DNA from: Streptomyces scabichelini
Lineage (GTDB): Bacteria > Actinomycetota > Actinomycetes > Streptomycetales > Streptomycetaceae
DNA length: 47,985 nucleotides
NCBI RefSeq assembly: GCF_011045015.1
Contig: NZ_JAAKZY010000064.1
Coordinates: 1 to 47,985, forward strand
Direction of reading: 5' to 3'
Shown here: piece after piece, positions 28,066-35,330 of the stretch
Position numbering within the stretch: position 1 is the first letter of the stretch
How the letters are laid out: each line of letters begins with the position of its first letter
Program-made: the position numbers and the translations under genes
Notes under the pieces: generated by a model
Database searches by the model: none
Told to the model about the DNA's origin: nothing
What the model saw: the letters and a program-made list of their open reading frames with translations, nothing else

Positions 28066-28869
28066 ATGAACAGGATGTCCGGGCAGGTTGTGCTCGTTAC
28101 GGGAGCGGCACGTGGGCAGGGACGCAATCACGCGGTGCGGCTCGCGGAAGAGGGCGCGGACATCATCGCCCTCGACATCTGCGCGCCGATCAGCGAACTG
28201 GCCTACCCCATGGCGACCGAGGAGGATCTCGCGACGACCGAGAAGCTCGTGCGGGACCGGGGCCGCAGCATCGTGACGGCGAAGGTGGACGTCCGCGACT
28301 TCGCGGCGGTCAAGGAGGCGGTCGACCGCGGCGTACGCGAACTCGGGGGCCTGGACGTCGTGGTGGCGAACGCGGGCGTCGTCGCCGGCGGCCGGTTCGA
28401 GGAGCAGAGTTTGGAGGTCTGGCGGGTGATCCTGGATGTCAACGTGCTCGGCGTCCGCAATACCTGCCTCGCCGCTCAACCGCACCTGACCGCCGACGAC
28501 GGCGGCTCGGTGATTCTCATCAGTTCGGTGTCGGGCCTGGTGGCGGGAGCGAGTATGTCGGCGTACACCGCGTCCAAGCACGGCGTCGTGGGCCTGGCCA
28601 AGGCGCTGGCGATCGAGTGGGGCCCGCACAACATCCGGGTGAACGCGGTGGCTCCCGGGGCGGTGCGGGGCACCGGGATGGGTGACGGCCGGGGGCTCGG
28701 GCTCGACGAGCTGAGCTCCAAGGAGCAGGCGTCCTACGCAACTGCCTTGTCGGCGACCTCCGTTGAACGCGACGACACCTCACACGCCGTCCTGTATCTG
28801 GCGTCCGCCGCAGCGCGCTACGTCACCGGCACCGTCCTCAACGTCGACGCGGGCATGGCCGTCATCTGA
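28066..28869 (+). CDS. Mycofactocin-type short-chain dehydrogenase/reductase
   Basis: 267 residues, ATG 28066 after GAAAGGA. Motifs: 'VVLVTGAARGQGRNHAVRLA', 'VVVANAGVV', Ser in 'ILISSVSGLVAG', and YxxxK in 'SAYTASKHGVVGLAKAL'. After the NAD-binding 'IIALDICAP' comes the insertion 'AYPMATEEDLATTEKLV', the mark of SDRs described as mycofactocin-coupled (carveol-dehydrogenase-like). These hold NAD tightly and pass electrons to mycofactocin. No mycofactocin biosynthesis genes are in the window. A strong hairpin ends the transcript 8 bp after the stop, so it is monocistronic. Confidence 0.88.
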   Translation: MNRMSGQVVLVTGAARGQGRNHAVRLAEEGADIIALDICAPISELAYPMATEEDLATTEKLVRDRGRSIVTAKVDVRDFAAVKEAVDRGVRELGGLDVVVANAGVVAGGRFEEQSLEVWRVILDVNVLGVRNTCLAAQPHLTADDGGSVILISSVSGLVAGASMSAYTASKHGVVGLAKALAIEWGPHNIRVNAVAPGAVRGTGMGDGRGLGLDELSSKEQASYATALSATSVERDDTSHAVLYLASAAARYVTGTVLNVDAGMAVI

Positions 28870-28876
28870 GTAGGGT

Positions 28877-28919
28877 CGGGGACTGGAAACGGTGGCTGTC
28901 GCCCCGTTTCCAGTCCCCG
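28877..28919 (+). terminator. Strong hairpin terminator after the SDR
   Basis: A perfect 16-bp stem (CGGGGACTGGAAACGG at 28877-28892 against 28904-28919) with an 11-nt loop begins 8 bp after the SDR stop. There is no T-run, which is common for terminators in high-GC actinomycetes. It separates the SDR from the following GNAT gene. Confidence 0.8.
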
Positions 28920-28960
28920 CCGCTCGAGTATCGAACTCCGATCTCCAGAGAGAGGTACGA

Positions 28961-29674
28961 ATGGCCGAGCGCCACCGATCCGAGCGTGCGGCCGAGCTCG
29001 ACAATCCTGTCTGGTTCTCGCTCACCGGAGCCGATGCCGTCCATGCCGTAGGCGGTGAGAAGGCTCGGCGGTACCGGTCCTCGGTCTCTCCGTTCGCCGC
29101 GGTCGCGGACGAGCGGGATCCGGCCGCGTGGGACGAGCTCGCCGAGGCGACCGGAAGCGACACGGTGGCCGTCGTCTGCTCGCAGACCCCGCCCGGCTGG
29201 CAGGAGCTGCAGGTGCTGTCCGGCTTCCAGATGGTGTGGAGCCCGTCGGCGGCTGCGCTCGGCTCACGCCCGGAGGCCGGTTACCCGGCGTTCACACCGC
29301 TCGGCTCTGCCGATGTCGACGCCATGGTGGCTCTCGCCGAGCGCACCCATCCCGGCCCGTTCGAGCGTGAGACGGTCAAACTGGGCGGCTACCGCGGGTT
29401 GTGGAAGGAGGGTGAGCTCGTCTGCATGGCCGGCGAGCGTATGCACCCGGGTGAATGGGCGGAGATCAGCGCCGTGTGCACAGACGCCGGGTATACCGGT
29501 CGCGGCCTGGGCGGGGCGATCACCCGCTCGCTCGTGCGCGACATCGTCGCGAGTGGGCGGCGGCCGTTCCTCCTCGTCACCTGGGACAACTCGCGGGCGC
29601 GCAGGTTGTACGAGCACCTCGGCTTCCGCGACCGCATGCACATAACAGTGCGAGTGCTTCGACCCATCGGCTGA
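28961..29674 (+). CDS. GNAT-family N-acetyltransferase (FR47-like)
   Basis: 237 residues from ATG 28961, with GAGAGAGG just upstream. The C-terminal half is a GNAT domain: 'EISAVCTDAGYTGRGLGGAI' carries the Q/R-x-x-G-x-G acetyl-CoA loop, and 'LVTWDNSRARRLYEHLGFRD' is the typical motif B. The N-terminal half is the divergent lobe seen in FR47-type acetyltransferases. The substrate is unknown. It is isolated upstream by the hairpin at 28877-28919 and followed by IS630 debris. Confidence 0.85.
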   Translation: MAERHRSERAAELDNPVWFSLTGADAVHAVGGEKARRYRSSVSPFAAVADERDPAAWDELAEATGSDTVAVVCSQTPPGWQELQVLSGFQMVWSPSAAALGSRPEAGYPAFTPLGSADVDAMVALAERTHPGPFERETVKLGGYRGLWKEGELVCMAGERMHPGEWAEISAVCTDAGYTGRGLGGAITRSLVRDIVASGRRPFLLVTWDNSRARRLYEHLGFRDRMHITVRVLRPIG

Positions 29675-29688
29675 CCCTTGAGTGCCTA

Positions 29689-29739
29689 TTGATCTGGAGC
29701 GGATCCGGTACGAGTTGATCTGGAGTGGATCCGGTACGA
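29689..29739. repeat. Near-perfect 25-bp tandem repeat
   Basis: Two 25-bp units, 29689-29713 and 29715-29739, differ at one position and are separated by one base. Each contains TGGATCCGGTACGA or its single-base variant. The second unit leads directly into the IS630-type remnant, so the repeat may be a duplication at an old insertion edge. Confidence 0.85.
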
Positions 29740-29800
29740 GGCCGGTGAGCGGGTCACGCAGGGTGAGAAAACCGCGGTGATCGCGAAGGATCTGCGTCGA
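29730..29800 (+). pseudogene. IS630-family transposase N-terminal scrap
   Basis: Reads 'YEAGERVTQGEKTAVIAKDL', which matches the helix-turn-helix start of actinomycete IS630-family transposases ('AAxxFAxGEKTAxIAKDLRVS'). Similarity ends after about 24 codons and there is no start codon. It lies between the GNAT gene and the TetR gene and is clearly dead. A longer relic of the same family is at 41486-41731. Confidence 0.55.
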
Positions 29801-29852
29801 ACCCGTCCCTGCCGAGCGCGCGGCCGAGTCCGCTGGTCGGCGTGTGGCCATG

Positions 29853-30446
29853 TCAGCTACGGATCTGAGGGCGGCGTTCCCCCTCGGCATGGCTGCTCCC
29901 TGCGCTCGTAAGGATCGCGCTCGCCACAACGTCGAAGAGGTGATCGGCGCGTGGCGCGAGCGAGGGTTGATCGCCGAGCCAGGCGAGCGCCGCTATCAGC
30001 GCGAACAGATCGGTGCCATCGATATCGGTGCGCGCCGCGCCCGCGGCCTGGGCACGGGCGAGGAGCCGTGCACCGGCCGCACGCAGGGTGACGCACGAAG
30101 CGTGGAGTGCGGACTCGGTGTCCTCGATGGCGGCTGCCATCAGCACGGTCACGCCCCGATACTCGGTTGTCCACCCGACGCAGTCGCGGAGCCACGAAAC
30201 GAGAGCGTCTTCCGGTGAACTTGACGTCTCGAAATCGGCTGCCTGTGCCGTCAGTTCGTCGAAGCTCGTGCGGAGCAGGGCATCGAGCAGCGCCTCGCGC
30301 GTCGGGAAGTGACGCAGCAGCGTCGCGAGTCCGACGTCGGCCCTGCGCGCGATGTCGCGCAGTGACACGTCGACGCCCTGCTCGGTGATGGCGGTGCCCG
30401 CTACTGCGAGCAGGTGGTCGCGGTTCTTCCTGGCGTCGGCCCGCAT
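29853..30446 (-). CDS. TetR-family transcriptional regulator
   Basis: 197 residues from ATG 30446; a much longer reading frame upstream overlaps the divergent reductase gene and is spurious. The N-terminus is a standard TetR HTH: 'RDHLLAVAGTAITEQGVDVS', 'LRDIARRADVGLATLLRHF'. The C-terminal ligand domain includes 'AHASCVT'-like helices and ends in 'HLFDVVASAILTSAG'. It is transcribed divergently from the MDR reductase at 30558, and the 111-bp spacer holds an elaborate repeated operator, so it most likely represses that reductase and itself in response to a small ligand. Confidence 0.9.
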   Translation of the reverse strand: MRADARKNRDHLLAVAGTAITEQGVDVSLRDIARRADVGLATLLRHFPTREALLDALLRTSFDELTAQAADFETSSSPEDALVSWLRDCVGWTTEYRGVTVLMAAAIEDTESALHASCVTLRAAGARLLARAQAAGAARTDIDGTDLFALIAALAWLGDQPSLAPRADHLFDVVASAILTSAGSSHAEGERRPQIRS

Positions 30447-30461
30447 CGGTCCCTCTTGACT

Positions 30462-30524
30462 ATCCGGATCAGTGGTCCATATATTCGGATCAGCGATCCA
30501 CTTATGTGGAGCGCTGATCCGAAT
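30462..30524. promoter_or_regulatory. TetR operator array between TetR and reductase genes
   Basis: ATTCGGATCAGCGATCCAC (30483-30501) and the inverted arm 30506-30524 match at 18 of 19 positions around a 4-bp TTAT centre. A third, looser copy in direct orientation (30462-30480, 14 of 19) lies exactly 21 bp to the left, two helical turns. The array fills the divergent promoter region, as expected for co-operative TetR binding. Confidence 0.7.
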
Positions 30525-30557
30525 AAGGCTATCCCGCGGCGCGGGCAGGAGAAAACG

Positions 30558-31568
30558 ATGCCGACACACACGATGAGGGCGATCCGGCTCCATGAGCACG
30601 GCGGCCCTGAGGTGCTGCGTTACGACGAGGTGCCGGTTCCCGAGCCGGGACCGGGTGAGGTGCTCGTTCGCGTGCACGCGGTCGGCGTCAATCCTCCGGA
30701 CTGGTACCTGCGCGACGGGCTGACCAGAATGCCCGGGGAGACGGAATCGACGGTCAGCCTGCCGGTGATTCCGGGAACGGACGTGTCGGGCGTCGTCGAG
30801 GCCGTCGCCGCGGACGTGGACCGTCTCGCCGTAGGTGACGAAGTCTTCGGTCTTCTGCGTTTTCCCAGCTTCCACGGCAGCGGATACGCCGAGTACGTGG
30901 CCGCGCCCGCCTCGGACCTCGCACACAAGCCGGTCGGCATCGACCACGTGCACGCCGCTGGGGCACCCATGGCCGGGCTGACGGCGTGGCAGTTCCTGAT
31001 CGACCTCGGACACGATCATCCCTCGCCCTTCCAGGCGGCACGGCATCGCCCGACGGCACTCGACGCCGACACGACGGTGCTCATCAACGGCGCCGCGGGC
31101 GGCGTGGGGCACTTCGCACTGCAGTTGGCGAAGTGGAAGGGTGCGCGTGTCATCGCGGTGGCATCGGGCGCCCATGAATGGTTCCTGAGCGAGCTCGGCG
31201 CCGACGAGTTCATCGACTACACCAAGAGTCGTCCCGAGGAACTCGTGCACGACGTCGACCTCGTTCTCGACACCGTCGGAGGGCCCGACAGCAGGCGCTT
31301 CCTGCGCACGCTCAAGCGCGGCGGCGCCCAGTTCCCCGTACTTCCCGGGGACTTCGACGACGAAGAGACCGCGAAGCTGGGCGTCACGGTCTCCAGTGCC
31401 CAGGTCCGCTCGAGCGGCGCGCAACTCGCCGAGCTGGGGCGCCTGCTCGACGCGGGCACGGTCCGCGTCGCGATCGACAGCACGTTTGCGCTCGCGGACG
31501 CCCGAGCAGCGCACGAACGCGCCGCCCGAGGACACATCCAAGGCAAGATCGTGCTCACGGTCGCTTAG
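30558..31568 (+). CDS. NADP-dependent MDR oxidoreductase (quinone reductase type)
   Basis: 336 residues from ATG 30558, with AGGAG 7 bp upstream. Medium-chain dehydrogenase/reductase without the structural or catalytic zinc ligands: 'GPEVLRYDEVPVPEPGPGEV' N-terminal block, 'VGVNPPDWYLRDG', 'PGTDVSGVVEAV', the NADPH loop 'VLINGAAGGVGHFALQLAK', and the C-terminal 'GHIQGKIVLTV'. Such enzymes reduce quinones, enones or aldehydes in the cytosol. It is controlled by the divergent TetR gene, which points to a detoxification or stress role. Confidence 0.9.
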   Translation: MPTHTMRAIRLHEHGGPEVLRYDEVPVPEPGPGEVLVRVHAVGVNPPDWYLRDGLTRMPGETESTVSLPVIPGTDVSGVVEAVAADVDRLAVGDEVFGLLRFPSFHGSGYAEYVAAPASDLAHKPVGIDHVHAAGAPMAGLTAWQFLIDLGHDHPSPFQAARHRPTALDADTTVLINGAAGGVGHFALQLAKWKGARVIAVASGAHEWFLSELGADEFIDYTKSRPEELVHDVDLVLDTVGGPDSRRFLRTLKRGGAQFPVLPGDFDDEETAKLGVTVSSAQVRSSGAQLAELGRLLDAGTVRVAIDSTFALADARAAHERAARGHIQGKIVLTVA

Positions 31569-31659
31569 GAACGAGCCGTTTCACCGACGCGTCCGGCGCC
31601 CGTCCGCGGGGCACCGGCGGCCATCGAAATGCCGAAGCGGCAACCTTGGGGCGCGTCTG

Positions 31660-31834
31660 GCGACCAGGTGGAGGTGGCCGCGATGCTCGCTGCGGCGCAC
31701 CGAGCGGACCCGTGCGGTCGGCTCGGTGCGCCGCAGGAGATCCCCGAGACGGTCGCATTCCTGATGTCGGCGGAACCGCGCGTATCACCGGCCGGCACAT
31801 CACCCTCGTCGGCGGCAGCGGTCCGGCGTCGTGA
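31660..31834 (+). pseudogene. SDR C-terminal relic
   Basis: In one frame 'CGRLGAPQEIPETVAFLMSA' and in the next 'RITGRHITLVGGSGPAS' with TGA at 31832-31834. Together these are the end of a short-chain dehydrogenase ('GRxGxPEEIAxxVxFLxSxxAxxITGxxIxVDGG'). One frameshift separates them and the rest of the enzyme is absent. It follows the MDR reductase by about 90 bp. Confidence 0.65.
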
Positions 31835-31954
31835 CGGTGGAGCGGCCGGTCGCAGGGCGGCCCGCCGCTCATGTCACGGCCTCTGCCCTCCCGGCGCACG
31901 CCGGAGAGCTGGCCGGCCGGATAGCCGCTGTCGCTGTGCACGCCCGATCTTCCA

Positions 31955-31995
31955 CCCGATACCCGATACCCGAGCACGAGCACGAGCACGAGCGA
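31955..31995. repeat. Short tandem repeats (ACCCGAT and GAGCAC units)
   Basis: Three 7-bp units related to ACCCGAT run directly into three and a half GAGCAC hexamers, immediately before the small relic at 32005. Comparable hexamer tracts (CCGATA/CCGACC) follow both AraC paralogues in this window. Confidence 0.6.
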
Positions 31996-32004
31996 GGTTT
32001 GACA

Positions 32005-32160
32005 ATGACGACAACTGCCGCTTTCGGCTGGGGAAGCAGCCACCTCAACACAACGCCGGAGGGAGAGGTGGATCTCGACCCAGCAGAGCGGCTCGCCGTC
32101 CAGTAGACGCTGGCACGCTACGCCTTCGCCCTGGATCACGGAGGTCCGACGGGGCTGGGC
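32005..32160 (+). pseudogene. SnoaL/NTF2-like protein, nonsense-truncated relic
   Basis: ATG 32005 opens 33 codons ('MTTTAAFGWGSSHLNTT', 'DLDPAERLAVQ') ending in TAG at 32104-32106. The same frame then continues 'TLARYAFALDHG', the usual first helix of NTF2-like polyketide-cyclase/SnoaL proteins ('xxIxxxLARYAxALD'). A CAG to TAG change would explain the stop. Similarity fades after about 32145. The remainder up to the AraC gene shows nothing clear. Confidence 0.45.
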
Positions 32161-32401
32161 AGCGCGTCCTGACGAGGCGTCATTCCCTGTCGATGCCCAG
32201 GTCTGCCTCAGAGGCGCCTCGTCCGCGACACTCGCCGAAGTCGCAGGGATGCTCGACACCGCGACCCTTGACCCGAAACGGTAGGTGTTCTGGATTGTTG
32301 ATCGAGCTGCCCCACGTTTCGTGGCGTCTCTGATGCCAGGGTTACGATCCTGGCGAAGTAGGTCCAGCAACACCAGCGAGCACGAGGTGGATCGACCGGA
32401 G

Positions 32402-33388
32402 ATGAACAGCACGGGAGCGGAGGCGGACGGGTCGCGCGGGGTGTTCTCCCTGGATTCCACGGTCCCGGGCGCCGTACCGGGAGGATTCGACGCCTTCCGT
32501 CGCCGATGGCAGACACAACTCGGCGATGGTTTCCCGCTGCCGTCCTACAGCCCGTCCACGACTGCTGACTTCCGGGTCAAGGGGCGCTTCGCCCGGTTAC
32601 GTGACGTGATGATCGCTGATGCCCACAGTGCGTCGGCCGCCAAGACCGCGGACCCGCCGGGCGGTGATCAGGATCTGGTGGAGATGCATGTGGTGCGGCG
32701 CGGCGCATGGACGGTGGGCGACCTCCCCGATCGCGGCGAACACACCGTATCGGCCGGACAGTTCCTCCTCCGGCACTTCGGGCGGCAGTCACCCTTCGAG
32801 AGGGCGCCGCATACCAGGGTGCAGCTGCTCGCTCTGCCTGCCGCGTTGCTCAGACCCCTGCTCGGGGACCGGATCATTACCGGGCCGGCGGACTCGGCCG
32901 AGGTGCGCATGCTGACGGCCCACTCGAACATGGTCCACGCAACCGTGGCCGATCTCGGCCCGGCCGGTGTGCAGGCCGTGCGCAGCACCCTGATCGAGCT
33001 GGCCAAGGCGGTGGTGAAGGGCCGGTTCGACGACGTGGAACCCCGGCTGGCTCCCGCGCTCGCCCGGGCCGCGAAGGACCTCGCCAACAGCCACCTCCCG
33101 GATCCCGAGCTGTCCCCGGCGATGCTGGCGCGCGAGCTCAACGTCTCCGTGCGCACCCTGCAGCGGGCGTTCGCCGCGGTGGGGGAGTCGGTGACCACCT
33201 ATATCCGCCACCGGCGGCTGGAAGAAGCCCGGCTCGCCCTCACCGCGCCATCCGGCCGGTGGAGCGTCTCGGAACTGGCCGCCCACTGGCAGTTCGCCGA
33301 CAGCAGCCACTTCATCCGGGCCTTCAAGAAGCACTACGGCCAGACGCCGACCGAGTACGCCCGCTCGGCGGAGGCGGCCGCACGCTGA
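32402..33388 (+). CDS. AraC-family transcriptional regulator (paralogue 1)
   Basis: 328 residues from ATG 32402; the paralogue at 46277 gives exactly the same length from the same start, which supports it, although an in-frame GTG at 32387 is also conserved. The N-terminal ~200 residues are an AraC-binding-like cupin domain ('VEMHVVRRGAWTVGDLPDRG'). The C-terminal ~100 are the double HTH: 'LARELNVSVRTLQRAFAAVG' and 'VSELAAHWQFADSSHFIRAF', ending 'KKHYGQTPTEYARS'. The target is unknown. The gene is part of a ~1.1-kb duplicated segment and is followed by hexamer repeats and a convergent TetR tail. Confidence 0.9.
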   Translation: MNSTGAEADGSRGVFSLDSTVPGAVPGGFDAFRRRWQTQLGDGFPLPSYSPSTTADFRVKGRFARLRDVMIADAHSASAAKTADPPGGDQDLVEMHVVRRGAWTVGDLPDRGEHTVSAGQFLLRHFGRQSPFERAPHTRVQLLALPAALLRPLLGDRIITGPADSAEVRMLTAHSNMVHATVADLGPAGVQAVRSTLIELAKAVVKGRFDDVEPRLAPALARAAKDLANSHLPDPELSPAMLARELNVSVRTLQRAFAAVGESVTTYIRHRRLEEARLALTAPSGRWSVSELAAHWQFADSSHFIRAFKKHYGQTPTEYARSAEAAAR

Positions 33389-33516
33389 ACCGATACCGAT
33401 ACCGATACCGACTCCGACACCGACGGCCATCGGCCGACCGTCAGGCCGGGGCACCCTGGGCGAGTTCGGCGCCGCGCAGCCCGTCGAGCACGACGGTCAG
33501 ATGGGCGCTCGCCTTC
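33389..33516. repeat. CCGATA hexamer tract and minus-strand TetR C-terminal relic
   Basis: Directly after the AraC stop come three CCGATA units and degenerate versions (33390-33424). Then, on the minus strand, 33516 to TGA 33441-33443 encodes 'KASAHLTVVLDGLRGAELAQ', the typical end of a TetR-family regulator. The same arrangement, with point differences, follows the second AraC gene (47264-47430). The TetR tail is cut at 33516, precisely where the Tn554-like relic begins. Confidence 0.65.
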
Positions 33517-34057
33517 AGCTACGCCCAACGGCATGCGGACGTGGACCGGCTGATCGCCCTGCAGTTCGACCGTAATGGCACCCGCGTCTGGCGCAAGGCC
33601 CAGTCGTTGCTGGACTCCGAGCACGTCCGGCGAGCGATCGGCGAAGTCAGCGTCCGCTACGGCGTCTGCCAGGAACCCTCGAACGTCGCGGCCGGCGGAC
33701 AGAGCTGTCCCATCCCGTTCCGATGCGTGGGCTGCGACCACTTCCGCACCGACGTCTCCTACCTGCCCGACCTGCAGGCGTACTTGGCTGACCTGTTGCG
33801 CAGGCGGGAGAAGCTCCTGTCGGCATTTGGCGCCGACGACTGGGCGCGCAGCGAGGCCACGCCCTCCGAGGAGGAGATCCGCAGGGTGCGCCGGCTGATT
33901 GACCGGGTCAAGGCTGATCTCGGTGACCTCACGGCCGAGGAGCAGGCTCAGATCGGGGAGGGCCGTCGCCCTCGTACGCCGCAGCCGGAGCGTGATGCTC
34001 GGCATGCCCCGCATCGGCCGGCCCTTGCCCGACATCCACGCCACGAGGTCCGCATGA
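33510..34057 (+). pseudogene. Tyrosine recombinase relic, Tn554 TnpB-like
   Basis: The C-terminal part of a transposon tyrosine recombinase: 'AFSYAQRHADV', an internal deletion, then 'LIALQFDRNGTRVWRKAQSL', and the Cys-rich block 'CQEPSNVAAGGQSCPIPFRC' with 'VGCDHFRTDVSYLPDLQAYL', typical of the actinomycete Tn554-type TnpB family. A frameshift near 33958 moves the end ('LGMPRIGRPLPDIHATRSA') into the next frame, with TGA at 34055-34057 overlapping the following ATG. The catalytic core with its Arg-His-Arg-Tyr residues is absent. Confidence 0.7.
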
Positions 34058-34445
34058 GCACCGCTATGGCCGGCGGCCGCCGCGCCGGCAGTGAGCGCCG
34101 CCGCCAGCGTGTGAAATCCGCCATCGTGCAGGCCACCTGTATCGGCACGGCGATCAGCGTGAGCGGCATCGCCCGGCAGGCCGGGGTCGACCGCGCCTTC
34201 CTCTACCGCCACCGTGACCTGCTCGCGCTGATCCGTGCCGCCGAACGCGAGCCGCACGGACCACCGTCCTCAGCCGGCCCACCGGTCAGTCTGGCGTCGC
34301 TGCAACCGACCTCGCCAACTCTCAGGCCCGCAACGCCCGCCTCGTGGCACAGGTCCGCCGATTGAAGCGGCGCCTGGCGGAGCTGATGGGAGAGCAGGCA
34401 TGGCGTGACTCGGGGCTCGGTGCCCCCGTCGACGTGGTCGGCCAC
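34054..34445 (+). pseudogene. TnpC-like (DUF6262) transposition accessory protein relic
   Basis: ATG 34054 overlaps the recombinase stop (ATGA), the normal arrangement of these elements. It reads 'GGRRAGSERRRQRVKSAIVQ', then the HTH-like 'ISVSGIARQAGVDRAFLYRH', as in the DUF6262 proteins that accompany actinomycete Tn554-like recombinases. A frameshift near 34310 leads to the coiled-coil part 'RRLKRRLAELMGEQAWRDSG', which stops at about 34445. The downstream part is lost, so the element is dead. Confidence 0.65.
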
Positions 34446-34645
34446 GCAAGTGGTCGGCGCGCCCCGAAGCGAGCCGAGGTCGCCACCTTCGCCCTCGCGT
34501 CCGCAAATACTTGGCTAGCCATGCGTTTGCTGCTACGTTAATCATGTGGCCAGCCACATTTTCTCTTGGACTTCCCCACGGAACTGAGGAGACCCCATGG
34601 GTGTGCCATCAGAGGGGGGCCATATTGCCTTGGAGGAGCGACCCC

Positions 34646-35065
34646 ATGTCCCACAAGAACTCTCAAGTGAAGCCTCCGATCAATCAACGCGTGCTGACCC
34701 TCGGCATCACGGCTGATGCGCTTTCGCCGGACGATTTTCCGCCGGGGGTTGCGACGCTCGAGGACCTGCGAGCCATGAGGAAGCGCAGCTGGGCTGCGCT
34801 CCAGGCCGCAGGTATCGACGGCGAGGAGGGCTATGTCAGCCTGGATCCCGACGAAGCTGAGGCCGAGCTGCGCCGACTGTTCGACGGGCGCTCGTTCGGG
34901 GTGGTGCTCATCGGCGGCGGCATCAAGAACGTCCCGGAGTACACCGTCCTGTTCGAACGGATCGTCAACGTGCTCATCGACCTCCAGCCCGACATCCGGT
35001 TGAGCTTCAGCTCGCATCCGACGAACGTGCCCGAGGCGCTGCAACGCTGGCTCAAGAGGTCCTAG
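34646..35065 (+). CDS. Hypothetical protein, Rossmann-like
   Basis: 139 residues from ATG 34646, which has GGAGGA 8 bp upstream; the longer frame from 34511 lacks a site. I do not recognise the family. 'RVLTLGITADAL' is followed by an acidic stretch, then 'FGVVLIGGGIKNVPEYTVLF', 'FERIVNVLIDLQPDIRLSFS' and 'HPTNVPEALQRWL'. Alternating strands and helices with a Gly-rich turn suggest a small alpha/beta fold. No Cys or obvious catalytic motif is seen. The upstream 34505-34600 region holds TGGCTAGCCA (34513-34522, a perfect palindrome) and the related TGGCCAGCCA (34548-34557), possible regulator sites. Confidence 0.65.
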   Translation: MSHKNSQVKPPINQRVLTLGITADALSPDDFPPGVATLEDLRAMRKRSWAALQAAGIDGEEGYVSLDPDEAEAELRRLFDGRSFGVVLIGGGIKNVPEYTVLFERIVNVLIDLQPDIRLSFSSHPTNVPEALQRWLKRS

Positions 35066-35094
35066 CAAAGTCATCTCACGGAGCTGGGCGTTGG

Positions 35095-35230
35095 ACGTGG
35101 CGGTGGGTGATTCTGGGGCGGCCGACAGCGCCGGCCACAGCCGGGACCTTGTCCAGCAGCGGCAGCAACTGCGTGACGTCGCCCGCGGTTTCCGCCGGTC
35201 AGCGACACCGCGTGCGGGTGCTCCACCTAT
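35095..35230 (-). pseudogene. IS5-family transposase internal scrap
   Basis: Read leftward: 'EHPHAVSLTGGNR' then, one frame on, 'GDVTQLLPLLDKVPAVAGAV' and 'GRPRI'. This is the conserved catalytic-region block of IS5-family transposases ('xPLAxxLTGGNRxDxTQLxPLLDxIP'). A frameshift inside the block and the lack of both ends show it is a remnant. The rest of the 35066-35330 gap holds only the leader of the next gene. Confidence 0.65.
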
Positions 35231-35330
35231 TTCCACTGCCCGTCCAGCAGTAGGCCCCGCAGGTGCACCCCCGCCCCGCCGACGCTGATCCGCCCATGGC
35301 AGAAATGATCAGCCCGAGTAGGAGCTACAC

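Noticed and set aside
27528..29674. LysR fragment, mycofactocin-type SDR and GNAT as further members of the NRPS cluster
   Set aside because: The LysR is truncated, the SDR has its own leader and terminator, and no shared transcription is visible; they may be neighbours only.
31958..31994. CRISPR-like repeats
   Set aside because: Units are 6-7 bp with no spacers; simple sequence repeats.
32707..34365. 552-residue frame running through AraC and the Tn554-like relic
   Set aside because: Its first two thirds overlap the AraC gene in another frame; only the C-terminal part is real, as two separate transposon-protein relics.
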